Shown here piece by piece: positions 22,931 to 33,887 of a DNA stretch of 64,000 bases. The stretch is from Homalodisca vitripennis (taxonomy: Eukaryota > Arthropoda > Insecta > Hemiptera > Cicadellidae). The DNA lies in the NCBI RefSeq assembly GCF_021130785.1, contig NC_060213.1, forward strand, positions 100,449,501-100,513,500, written 5' to 3'. The notes beneath the pieces are model-generated. The model saw only the letters and a program-made list of their open reading frames with translations. It had not been told where the DNA came from and did no database searches. Each line of letters begins with the position of its first letter. Position 1 is the stretch's first letter. Made by a program: the position numbers and the translations under genes.

Positions 22931-24155
22931 GTTTTATAGATAAACTAACAGCTACTCGCGGCTTCGCACGCAATTACATATGTTTGATCACTTATGTTTC
23001 AAGTGAATTATCTTTCCGATGCCAATGTTAAAAGTATGTTAAAAGTGTAAATTTATTGCCATTGTAATTTACACCTATCTCATTTTTTTGTTCCATACCT
23101 GATGTTGACTCTTTCCCGATCAAGAAAATTTATACATGCACAGATCTAACAAGAATGCTTTTGTCAAAAGACAAGTAATTTAGGTTTCATCACAGTCTTT
23201 AAATATAAGTAAAATTTATACTACGTTGTTTCTTATATCCGCACTACTGGCAGTTAGCCGCTGCTTTGCACGTAATTTAATAGGCGTTGCACGTGTATAA
23301 TCTCTGCTGGTTCAAGTGAATTATATTTCGGACACCAATATTGAGTTTGTCTTGTTGCCACTACTAATAAAATAATTAAAATGGTGTGTATTTATCGTCA
23401 TTGTAATTTACTTTTTTCTTAGTAAGTTTTGTTCTATACTTAATTTTCCTTTGTTTCCCGATCAAGAAAATATGTATCACAGATCAGAGAAGCCTACTTG
23501 TGTTAAAATTTAAAGTGAAGATTGGTTTTATAACATTCTTTAAATTTATTGTAAAAGTTAGATAGTAACAATGCCTTTTATATCTAATACTTAATATTCT
23601 AAACAAACCTTACAGTTAAAATTACATTAAAAATTACACTACACGTTTGCTTCTTGACAAACTGAAAAGTATTGTAAATACTTTAGAACATTTAGCAATG
23701 GAATTAGTATATTTGTTCAAGAACAAAGTCCACAGAATCTTCATATAGCATGATTCTTGCCGACTGCTTCAAAGGGAGTCTTATTTTGACCATCTAATGT
23801 TTTGTTAATTTTCTAAAATTGATAATTACTAATCTAAAACGGCGTTAGAAAAAGTGTTATTACATCTTATAGAATGTGCCACTATTTGTATAAATGTATA
23901 CAAATTGAAAATAATAATCAATGCTTTACAAAGACCAGTTAGTTACATTAATCATTTTATTTTAATTAATGTTTCACAACCTGGAAGTCTAAGAGGAGAC
24001 TTTTGCTACTTTAAGTGAGGCGTAGCCCGAAGGGGTTTTTGAAATAATAATAGGCCTATATGCATCCCAGGCCTCCTAAGGAGAATAGTTTAAGCGTGAA
24101 AGCAAACCAAACAAACAAAGTCACTTTCGCATTTATAATATTAGGATTGTTATTC
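22930..24155. mobile_element. Truncated interspersed repeat with two similar halves
   Basis: The segments 22945-23170 and 23262-23500 are diverged direct copies. Both begin with an AGCCGC/TCGCGGCTT-GCACG word, then TCAAGTGAATTAT, then CATTGTAATTTAC, then TCCCGATCAAGAAAAT. The block ends near 24100-24150 with an A-rich AAACCAAACAAACAAAG run and a TTTCGCATTTATAATATTAG end. In my experience such an end is typical of non-LTR (RTE-like) or SINE-type insect repeats. No protein remains. Confidence 0.5.
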
Positions 24156-25490
24156 ATCTGATTTAGTTGCATTATAGCAATAACGTCCTTGGCCAGTTAT
24201 CGCCGTAGCCTTCCAGTTTCCTTTACGAGATATGAAATACGAGTCTAAAATTTTAATAACGTATAATATACCGTGCTCACTTATTTATGCGTTGACTGAT
24301 TTCATTAAAAGTACTGTTTGAATTGTATAAAAAACTACAAAATAGTTTGTAACTTGTACATTTTTTATAACTGTACTGATTTTTGTTTTTTACTTTAGAA
24401 ATGTTCACAAGCGCATTTTTTTAGTATTAAAGCAAATCACGCCAATATTTTTGTTAAGTTTCCTCTTATTTATTAATAACTATGTGTAAAATTTGGTACA
24501 TGAACCTTTACTAGTTCTACAGATATAAACTTGTTTATACAAAATGGCGGCTAGCGGTTAAATTACAAATTTCACGAACTATGTGTATAGGAAATTTTTT
24601 GTTTGGAATGATGAGTACTAACAGCCTCAGAAGTTTGTAATATTCTTTTTTGAACACCCCGTCCAAACATATTAATATTAATAAGGAAAACATAATCTAA
24701 CGAAAATGTAATAAATTGTATGAGAATCTAATAAATGCATGAATTTGCGTGCTTATATTTTCATTTTTTATAAGAGGCCAATTTCTTATTTGCCTTTATT
24801 CTGCCCGTCTTCTTTGACTGGATTTTATTAACAGAATAAGCAAGAGAATCGGTACAGTACAAAGTCGGAAATACTGTTAAGACGTACAAAGGTCACAGGC
24901 AGGATTCTGGCCTACGCTTTCTGTAACTCAAAATCCAAAATCCAACACCATAGGTCGATCAGAAATCGGCTCTCTGAATTGAATTAGATCAACCGAAAAC
25001 AATAACTGGTTATGCATTACTCACAAAATCTGAAAAAGTGAAGTAGAAGTATTTATAAACAAAATTTATTTCAATAATAATAACACAAAATTTGGAAGGT
25101 AAACAGCTAGTGACAAATCCTACACATAAATATACAAATAATGCTTTTCCATTCCATCTAAATCAAATCGAAATGAAACATACTGTTACATATTAAAAAA
25201 CACTTACTCAACGATCGAATGTTGGGCAACTAAAATCCGGGAAAATAGATTATTTTAAATTAATAAACTATTGAATTGCTTTCTGATAGAATTTGATTAC
25301 ATTCTATGACTATAAAAAATTACATAGCAAGGCTATCACCATCAATCAGCATGTTGGTATCATGGTTTTTAATTAATCATGAGGCTTCGTCAGGAGAATT
25401 ATAATTGGTTTCGAGTAGTTGTTTTATTAATTAATTGTCTCATGCGTTTTATGTTTTGTGATGTGTTACATTTGACTTCACCTGACCAAA
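24156..25490. other. AT-rich gene-free sequence
   Basis: No supported gene or repeat was seen. Confidence 0.3.
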
Positions 25491-25524
25491 GCCTTTATTT
25501 TTAACCAACAACTTCCATGTGACG

Positions 25525-25575
25525 AACGGACTGATGATACTACAGTCACATCGAAACATGTCCTGACATACACAT
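25525..25575 (+). mobile_element. Penelope-type tail or hammerhead-like core fragment
   Basis: GGACTGATGATACTACAGTC followed by ACATCGAAACATGTCC has the CTGATGA ... CGAAAC order of a hammerhead core. It also resembles the sequence found near the 3' ends of Penelope-like elements. No flanking protein is visible. Confidence 0.3.
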
Positions 25576-25846
25576 TCTTTTTCACCTATAGACAGTAAAT
25601 AGTCATTTTGTAGGCTGTGCATTATCACTCAAGGGAATGGAAATCTATCACTCCTGTCTTTTAGTCTCTCTGACTTTCTACTCAATAATTGGGAAAGAAA
25701 GGACCCATAGACTTGATATTTTGCATGGAACTTCATTCTTAAATAGATGACGTCAAGTTTTATAATGTTTCTTCGATTTACCATCCCCAAATTTTTGTAT
25801 AATTCTCTCTAATTAAACCTTATTAGAAACAGACAAAACGCAAAGA

Positions 25847-26036
25847 AATGTTGTATATGGAGCTTATATTGGTTACTGATAACTTACTTACATTAAGACA
25901 TAAAACCAATATTTAAAACTTTTACTTTTTGTGGAAAAATTTGTGATGTGTCTGAAGAAGATAGCTTTGCTATCTAAAGGCCTCACAAAAAATAAAAGTA
26001 TTAAATATTGGTTTTATGTTTTAATGTAAGTAAGTT
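25847..26036. mobile_element. Short inverted-repeat element with hammerhead-like loop
   Basis: Two 53-base arms (25881-25933 and 25984-26036) are inverted copies with only three mismatches. They enclose a 50-base loop with CTGAAGA, then the perfect hairpin AGATAGC-TTT-GCTATCT, then AAAGGCCTCAC. The whole is flanked by the 12-base direct repeat AAAACGCAAAGA (25835-25846 and 26037-26048), which looks like a target-site duplication. The loop resembles the tails of Penelope-like elements in this window (47400-47430). It is probably a small, non-autonomous Penelope-derived insertion. Confidence 0.55.
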
Positions 26037-26048
26037 AAAACGCAAAGA

Positions 26049-27640
26049 TATAAACATCATGTGTCTATAGTTACTTTTTACAGGCATTAGCACAAGCCTC
26101 ATTTGTAAACGGAACCTGGATTTTTTTGGTTTACCAACCTAAGCCAAAAAATCGTAAAAATCGTTCTTTAGGAAGCAACGAACCCTTTCTGATCAAATAT
26201 CCCTTTAAGAAAACTCTCTTTTTCAATACAGTTATAGGATGAATGAAATCGAAAAAGTTGATCTTAGAATAAATATGTCAGTATTATCACCATAAAGAAG
26301 AGACTATGCAATGAAAAGTGCCTTTATAGTTGGTTCTTTTGACAGCCTTCCTTAACTATTATTCACTTAAGTCTACGCAGGATATGGACGGAAATAAAAT
26401 ACGTTTGCATGATTACACAGTGTCTAGTAAATTTTTTTTAAATATTTTAAATTAATTGCTAATTTATTATTAATCTTCACTAATTATTATCAGTAGAGGG
26501 TTTTTTTTGAGGTGAGGAGCAATAAAGTGAGCTGTGATAAGGCTTTATATGGCAGTTAACCTAATAAACGAAATTTATTACTCTTGATAAAACAGTATCC
26601 ATTATGTATTACTATAGTATATAATCTACTAAACCATTACTCTCGGTTTATACAGCAAATATCAGATGTTGATTTATATGAAAAATTTCATCAAGGAAGC
26701 TTTAAGAAGTTTGGAATCATTGCTAAAAACAAAAGGGCCATTCACACAAAGGAGCTGGCCATAAGTAGGTTTCAGCACGCTCTAACAGGTCGTTTCTATG
26801 CTAACTCACAAATTACTCTCGGTCAGAAACACACCCGACCTTGCAAGTTTCCGCGCTTCACACCCACCGACTCCCAGTTTGGCCATTGCGATGTCCTGGA
26901 AACTATCCTGTGCTGTGACGGCCGCTATATCAAGGTCATTTGACGTTTTGGGTGAACACACGTTATTTATCTCAGGTTATATATCTTCACGCTGACAAGT
27001 TGGTCGTTCATTAGCGATTTACCGACCTCACCCCGTTCCCTGCCCCGTGCCCACGACTCAATTGCTGAACTATGTTGGGATATAGTCAGGGTCGCGGCAA
27101 TTTAGAATTTTATAGTTCTGGAAACTAGAGGTTTTTAGTGGTTTTAAAGTCATTGGCAAATTTACACAGGAACCAGTAACTATTCAAATCGGTCTTCAAG
27201 TAAGATCTCACAATATATCCATAAACACGTGTTTAGCTATTTTAAAATATTAAATTTGTATAGGTACAATACAATCGATCCTCCGTAAGTCAATATTTGT
27301 TAAGTATGTTCTGTCTCTAATGTAGGTCACTGCTAATAATGGAGTGTTCTCTCTAACAAATAAGTGAACAATTTATTGAAATATACTTCCATCGTATTAC
27401 CATCAAAACCATGTATGAAACTCTCCTAGAAACCCAAGAATTACTGTTAACTTAGGACAAAACAAATTGATGACGCGCCCTCACTACACTTGGTTCTAAA
27501 ACTAACCTTTGTGGTTGGTTCCAGAGTGATAGGATTTTCAGGATAGATAAGTTTGGGATTTGTAGAAATATCCGAAAAATCCACAAAGTCTCTTTATATA
27601 ATTTGTTTGACTAATTTAATTATTCAGTTTAAATACCAAT
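26049..27640. other. Gene-poor sequence with one uncertain ORF
   Basis: Contains a 119-codon plus-strand frame at 26584-26943. Its second half is GC-richer than the surroundings, and the GC-rich patch runs on to about 27060. No domain or splice context supports it as a gene. Otherwise featureless. Confidence 0.25.
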
Positions 27641-27644
27641 TAAT

Positions 27645-27689
<45 letters not shown>

Positions 27690-27760
27690 ATGCAGAATAT
27701 ATACTCTATGCAGAAAATAAATGCGCAGAGGCTTCTTTAAACAATAACAGAAAAAAAATA
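27645..27760. repeat. Dispersed repeat with (AT)n, copy 1
   Basis: An AT run (27651-27686) is followed by TGTATGCAG, then GCAGAAAATAAATGC, then GAGGCTTCTTTAAACAATA. The same parts occur in the opposite orientation at 34466-34569. Confidence 0.65.
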
Positions 27761-28226
27761 TATATTCATTCAATTTGTATCAATGGCAATAACCGAATTT
27801 AATTTCAATAAACATAGAATCAGAAAAAGTATGTGTTCCGCCAAAAAATTATTTAAATATAAATTTTAAATTTTATTCTATATAAAATATATTTTTCTTT
27901 ACTATAAGCGAAGCTAAGTCAAACTTAACTAAAACTTGATGGAACATTCTTCGTAACACGTGAATTAATGTTACTATTGGTATAGATCAAAATTAAAACT
28001 ATATTCACCACAAAAATGTATAATAAAAATGATATATTTTGATTTATTGTGACTGTTGTATACTAAAAATCTATTGCAATTAAAATCTAACTAATGTTAA
28101 AGTTGAAAACTTTACTTCAAATATTCTTGCAACAACTCTCTTTAAAAGTTGCAATAATCATTTAGTAATCTCGAATATCGTAATTTAACTACAAAATTGC
28201 TACTTCCCCAAAATACCGCGCAGATT

Positions 28227-28493
28227 TGTAGGAGAAAAAGAACTGGAAAACACACCAAATTAACTCCTCTTGGCACTCAAAAAGACACCAAGATGCACAT
28301 GTCGAAGGTTTTATACCGACCTCTTTCATAACCAAAACTAACTAATCACCGACACCGCTGATTGGTCTCCGACTATCCGATCACAAGGCTAGAGAAATTA
28401 ATTGTTAGCTGAACAACCCGTTATCCTATTACTGTATCCCGTTATCAAAGTTGACTTCCAGATAAACCGCTGTCTTATTGTGTCATTCCTACA
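28227..28493 (+). mobile_element. Possible LTR with adjacent primer-binding-like site
   Basis: A 267-base segment begins TGTAGGA and ends TCCTACA. These are inverted termini of the TG...CA type expected for a long terminal repeat. TTGGCGGACCC follows at once, resembling a tRNA primer-binding site. A TATA-like TTTTATACC lies at about 28310. No second LTR or gag-pol sequence was found, and the six bases on each side do not match as a target duplication. If it is an LTR, the internal region has been lost or is unrecognisable. Confidence 0.4.
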
Positions 28494-28688
28494 TTGGCGG
28501 ACCCTTTCTTAATAAATTACATTATTAATTTTACCTTTTGTTATTTTTTAACAAAACTACTAAAATTCTTAAATATTTTTTATTTATATATCCTTCCATA
28601 GTAATTTAGTAGTTAAATTGTAATTTGCCTATGTAACTAATGCTGCAGAGTAGAGGGATAGGGATCATCTACTGAAATTTTCAAATTG

Positions 28689-29016
28689 GGGATACCGGGA
28701 ACCCTATCAGTCTTGTCACCTTGGAAACAGGGGAGGTTAACCCTGTTCCAAGTGTGCAGGGGACAGTACTCCGTCATGTTTGAGCTCGCAAAATTCTTTG
28801 ACTAAGCCCTAATCACTCATTATCCGTAAACTATCCCTAAAAACACTGTTACCTTCATATATAAACGGTTAGTACCTTGATATTTGCGGTTAGCTATGTG
28901 CTTCTGAGCATTCACAGGGTTGATCAAATGTAAGTAACAAATTGTTTTATTGCTGTACCAGTGTAGGTTCAACTAGAAAGCATATACTGGCAAGAAGCGA
29001 ATCCTCCCGGTATCCC
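28689..29016. repeat. GC-richer block bounded by 12-base inverted repeats
   Basis: GGGATACCGGGA (28689-28700) and TCCCGGTATCCC (29005-29016) are exact inverses about 300 bases apart. The block is GC-richer than its surroundings and has a TATATAAA-like word near 28860. It may be a small transposon or a chance pairing. Confidence 0.3.
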
Positions 29017-31780
29017 GGTATAGGTAGGGTTTAGGACAAGCATGAATCAACTGTCGTAATAACACATACCTGAAACATATCCGTCTTGTAACAAAACAAT
29101 GCAACATTATAATATGAATATTTTAAAATAATTATAATTCTGTAATTTTTATGTGTTTTTTTCACCATGAGAGTAATTATACTAAAAAGCATATTTTCCA
29201 TAATGTAGAACTCATCTACTGTGTAGTGAACCTCAACTTCCCTCTTCTCCTAAATTATTTCTCAAAACCCTAAAAAATAATATAGAGACATGTGCGAAAA
29301 AACAATAGATATGTGAAAATTATTACCTTAAAACTGTGGTAAAACCGTAATAGGCATTGGATTCTACTTAAACATATATTAGACGTTATATGCGGAAAGT
29401 AAAGAAGAGGAAAATTGCTGCTACTTCTTCAATAATATTACTACTGAGAGGTTGTCATTTGGAATTAATAAACACAGCCGTTTGTACAAGCGTTGTGAAA
29501 GTAATCGACTACTAATCAAAACATTTGAGGCCACAGTGCAGAACCTTGCGGCCTCCATTACCATTCAAAGCACCGCGGTACTGCGGCCAGTATCGGGTTT
29601 CATCTAATCTCGGGAAGATCAGCATATTCATGTTTATTCAGACAGGCCCCAGGGCTCCAGCGACCCCATGTTGCCATAATGACACCCAGGAGTATGTTTG
29701 ATATTGAACCAATGTGACGGCTCAAGCCAAGGTGAGATGAAGTAACGTGATGGTATCAGCTACCTGTTTCGATGTTACTCTGTGCCTGCAAATTGACCCT
29801 GAGTCAGTCTATTTATTTTGAACAATAAAGAGGTGGTTTTCAACGTTTGTTAAGTATTTTACACTTGAGGCGTAATTCAGTTTCTTTTTCTATGTTCAAG
29901 AGCATTAAATCTAATTGTTTATAAGTTTTCAGTGGTAAAATCATGAAATTTACTGAAAAATATTCTTTAAACTTTACAACGATTGTCATATACCTGTGTT
30001 TATATTAATAGAATATAATGTTTGAAATTTTGCAGAAAAATTGTCAATAGAAGCAGTTAGCTAAATGAAGTTTCTTATGATTGATTAGAGAAAAATTGGG
30101 AAACAATAACAAACGTACATTAATTCCAAAAACTATATATTGATCTTCAGTTCTTGGTTTTAACCACTTTGGTATAAAAAATTTTCTTCTCAATTTTATG
30201 ATTTTATTTTTTATTTTTCAAATACCATATAACAGTGTGAATTTGTACTTTTGGTTCCTTGATGGTATGGACTATTTTTTTATTTATTTCAAACTGTTAA
30301 TTTTTATACTCATACATTTTCTAACTAGGATATCAACACAAAGATACGAAATAAACAGAAATCCTTCTGTATTTATATTTAAATATTTAGTAGTATTTGA
30401 GCTTGATGGATTTAAATTCTTCAATGTTTGGAATTACCTTCAAGTCTGTTTATTCTGTAATCTGATACTTTGCTATGGCAATCGCACTCAAAATATACCA
30501 TACCGGGAAATCAAATTTAAAATCTAAGATAATCTAACTATTTTAGTGTAAAATGTTTTCTGACATGGAACTATTAGGAAAACATGCAAATTCAAGCCAC
30601 TTTTTATAAATACATTATTAATATTTTTCAAATATTTGGGTTTATTCGATAGAAACAATTACCCATATAAGGATGCCTGATTAGAACTTTTACATAAAGT
30701 CATATTACGAGCTTTATTACACTAGAATTAAGTGAATTTTTAACACAAATATTAACTTTTTCCTGAGGAGGCATTTTAATAATCTGTATCCCAAAGGTTA
30801 CAAAATCAGTTTTGTACCGTCTCATTCCACGTGTGTTTCGACTTGTAGAGCTCGTCATATTTCAATTCAACAGCCATCTCATTGAATCTCGATGTTGTCA
30901 ACAAGATTAATCGTCTGTCGTGTGTCCGCTAGGCTGATTATCAGTCGAAGCGTTGCCACAGTGACATGGCGACACTTGTCAACAACTCAGGATTTCCCTG
31001 GTCGTTGCCACACAGCCGCCGCCTACATCCTGCAGATTACCGTAGGATAAGCCGGCTTAACGCTGACTGAAATATGATAAGACGTGAACTGACTTTCGAC
31101 CGTTCATCTCAGAGGTTAAACTACTGATACTGAACATAATTTAACGGTGAGCTGTGAATTGTTTTCATAGGACCTACAAACCAAATAAATAAATAGGCTG
31201 TGCAGACAGAGAGACAGACAGACAATCTTAAAGAAAGGACAGTTCTATTTTTTTCCAGCAACAAATAGAAATTGTATCAGACTTCATAGTAATAGGCTTC
31301 ATTGTGGCTCATCCAAATTTCATGGTTGGACATGTACCATCATATAAATCATTCTTATATATGTAGAAATTAAGTTTCATGCAAAATTTAAAATCTGATC
31401 CTTTTCGAGATATCTTGCCACGTGATACATTTGTATATTATTTGTTCGTTGAGTTTAAATAATAAAAGTCTGGTGAGGTAGGAAGCGTATTGCAACGCAA
31501 AAGTGGGCAGAAATCAAATCTTTCCACTGACTTTTAAGATTAACTTTCCATTTCTTTTTACTGTATAAATAAGCTACCTGTGGTATTGTATTAATCTCAA
31601 ACCTCGTATGACTATAACCAGCTTGTTTAATTTATTAACTCTGGTTGCTATTATGGCCACCCATACAACCAATTTGAACATATTTACTAACGCTCAGCTA
31701 AATCCCATGGATTGATATTCACCATCATCAAACTCAATTTTGCTTACATACAGAAATACAACTTCTCTAGACCCACGAGT
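29017..31780. other. Gene-free DNA with GC-richer islands
   Basis: Mostly AT-rich. Islands of more complex, GC-richer sequence occur at about 29520-29790 and 30830-31110. They have no ORF and may be non-coding regulatory or old repeat sequence. The 109-codon frame at 30198-30527 is AT-driven and unsupported. Confidence 0.3.
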
Positions 31781-31924
31781 GTTAGGCTTCGCTCACGCTC
31801 AGCCAATAAATTATGCAACTTATCTGTGCTAAAAACTCGTCAAACTTCCTTCTGCTCGAAAGGTTTGTTAACTCGGTTCCTGTGATTTTATAAGTAAGAA
31901 ACTTGTTGGAACAGTAAGATATGA

Positions 31925-32410
31925 GGATGAGCACCCAGCAGGGATCTCTTCTAGCTGGTTTATACCTACCAGTTGAACCCAGCACTGGGCACAACAAAAA
32001 TCGATGTGTCACTTCAATCTGGGCAAGCTTATGGATGTCCAGGAGCGGCACATCACTAACCGCAAATGTCGAGATTCTAGGGTTAATGTGCAAATCGATA
32101 GGTCTAGTCTACTGTGGGAGATGACTTGTTGGAGTTGGTGGGGTTTGTTTCTTAACCTTAGAGGTTCTTGTTAGCCTCAGCAAGGATGTGCCACCTCCTG
32201 CCTACTTTGACTGGAGAGGCTGGTTCAGAGCTGGCTTCCCCTTCTTCCTGGGAGACACGACTTTGAGTGTAATGCCCTAATTCTTCCTCATTGAAAGGAG
32301 GCGATCTAAATTTCCTCGATAGGAGGCGGCCTCTACCCCCTGACCCATCTGAATATCTCGTCACTCCAGAAGCAGCGCAAGTGCAATTTATAAGCTTCTT
32401 GTCCTAAGAG
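31925..32410. repeat. Dispersed repeat family X, copy 1
   Basis: Aligns with 51205-51665 over most of its length. Shared words include GCTTATGGATGTCCAGGAG, GGCACATCACTAACCGCAAA, TTGGAGTTGGT and GAAGCAGCGCAA. Small frames on both strands within it are not conserved as proteins. The family is unknown; probably the end of a retroelement. Confidence 0.75.
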
Positions 32411-32960
32411 AACAAAAAAAAGATGTGAGGATTGACGCTTAGTAGTGAGGTTGAGTCGTGCATTTCTTTGCCATTCCTTATTGGCGAAACCGCTCTGGCC
32501 TGGCATCACTTGCCACTCCCCTAAGCCCAGACTATTTTTTTCTTTGATCCGTGGCTAGGCCCATCCAAAAAGAATGTTTAAGGCGCTAACCAAACTTGGA
32601 GAAAGCGACTTTGTCACGAATTCCTGGAAGTGAAGACAATAGACCGTTCCAGAGAGGGCTGGAAAAATACGTGATTGGCTTTAATTGGCGATTGTACCCG
32701 ATTGGCATCTTCATTTGTGGGATTGATTTGTCCAGCAGATAAGGCCATATTGTTTTTTTGACGATTGCTGTTGCATTTTAAACATAGGCAGCCTAACTAA
32801 AATAAACATATTTAAAAAAAACCTTAATAAAATATTAACCATTGTAGTTTGTTATTGACAATGGAAGGTTTAAAAGGATAATATGATGTTTATTTTTGCA
32901 AATTAAAGGATAGTTAGATTTGAGTGGCGGTTCGTTATCACATTTTAGTGTTTTAGCATT
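32411..32960. other. No recognisable gene
   Basis: Mixed-composition sequence lies next to repeat X and may include more of it. Nothing can be named. Confidence 0.25.
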
Positions 32961-32965
32961 AGGGT

Positions 32966-33020
32966 TTTTCACCTGAAGAAGAGGGAAAATTTCATCCCTC
33001 GAAACGTAGAGTTATACTTT
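32966..33020 (+). mobile_element. Penelope-type tail fragment, first of two
   Basis: ACCTGAAGAAGAGGG, then an AT loop, then CCCTCGAAACGTAG. The AGGG/CCCT arms pair, and CTGAAGA and CGAAAC sit at the ends as in a hammerhead core. A diverged copy follows at 33417-33465. Confidence 0.35.
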
Positions 33021-33416
33021 TTGTGACGTATAGCGATGGTAAATGTCCGTAATCCTATCATATTTTCAAATAGTATCATGGGTTAAATTTTTAGTACCAG
33101 CACTTTATTTAGGAATGGCGAAAATTTAACGTAGGTACTCAAGTGATCGTACAAGAAATATGACGGATTCAAACAAATGTATTCTAAGAATAACAGGATT
33201 TCAGCCATTAACCATCTTTTCAATCTTACTTAAATAGATCACTAAACTTTGAGAATTGGAATTTATTCTATTTGAGGTATCAAAAAACCTAATAGATACG
33301 AAAGCAAACACAAAGATTTCTTTATTTAGGTACAAATTGTTCTATTATGTAACTGTGTGATTGTAGCGAGTATATAATATATACAATTATTTACGTTTGC
33401 TACGCATAGAAAATCT

Positions 33417-33465
33417 GACACCTAAAGAAGAGGAAAGGTTGAAATTCTCGAAACGTAGTGTTCTA
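33417..33465 (+). mobile_element. Penelope-type tail fragment, second of two
   Basis: ACACCTAAAGAAGAGGAAA ... TTCTCGAAACGTAG is a decayed version of the motif at 32966. The core reads CTAAAGA instead of CTGAAGA. Confidence 0.35.
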
Positions 33466-33789
33466 TTCTTGAAACATCTAACATCTTGAAGTGTTTCAAA
33501 AGCTCTGTTATCCAACCATAGTAAATAATCAATTTCAAACAAATAAGTTCATTAATTTATTTTACGGAAAAATCCATGATTAATAAAGTTCAGTTGACTT
33601 ACCTTCACTATGCCTTCATCACCAGCAGCTGGATCGTTCACTCTCTTCATCAGCTGGCAACTACCATGGGAAAACTGTCACCCTGACATTACACTGAGGA
33701 TCAACCAGATAAACCTTGACATTACAGTGGCTGTTTGCATTGTACTATGCAGTTACCTTTTTATCTCTTTGCTTTTTCTATTGTTACAG

Positions 33790-33887
33790 ATTGTGTCTCC
33801 TTGGACCTATTGGCTGGCGAACACGTGGCTGGTTTATGGCCGAGCAGGAACGTAGAAGTCTGTACGTCCGACTTTTACGATTTGTAG
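33790..33887 (+). CDS. Possible terminal exon of an unknown gene
   Basis: A strong-looking acceptor (pyrimidine-rich TTTTTCTATTGTTACAG) is followed by an open frame of 31 codons ending in TAG at 33885-33887. The frame (CVSLDLLAGEHVAGLW, then PSRNVEVCTSDFYDL) has balanced composition unlike the surrounding AT-rich DNA. No family was recognised. The matching upstream exon was not identified; frames at 33610-33790 are possible but unsupported. Confidence 0.25.

Noticed and set aside
26584..26943. 119-codon ORF as a gene
   Set aside because: No domain, no splice context, and the composition changes abruptly in the middle, suggesting that different sequence blocks are joined by chance.
30198..30527. 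109-codon ORF rich in Phe, Ile and Tyr as a membrane protein
   Set aside because: The composition is what AT-rich DNA gives by chance.
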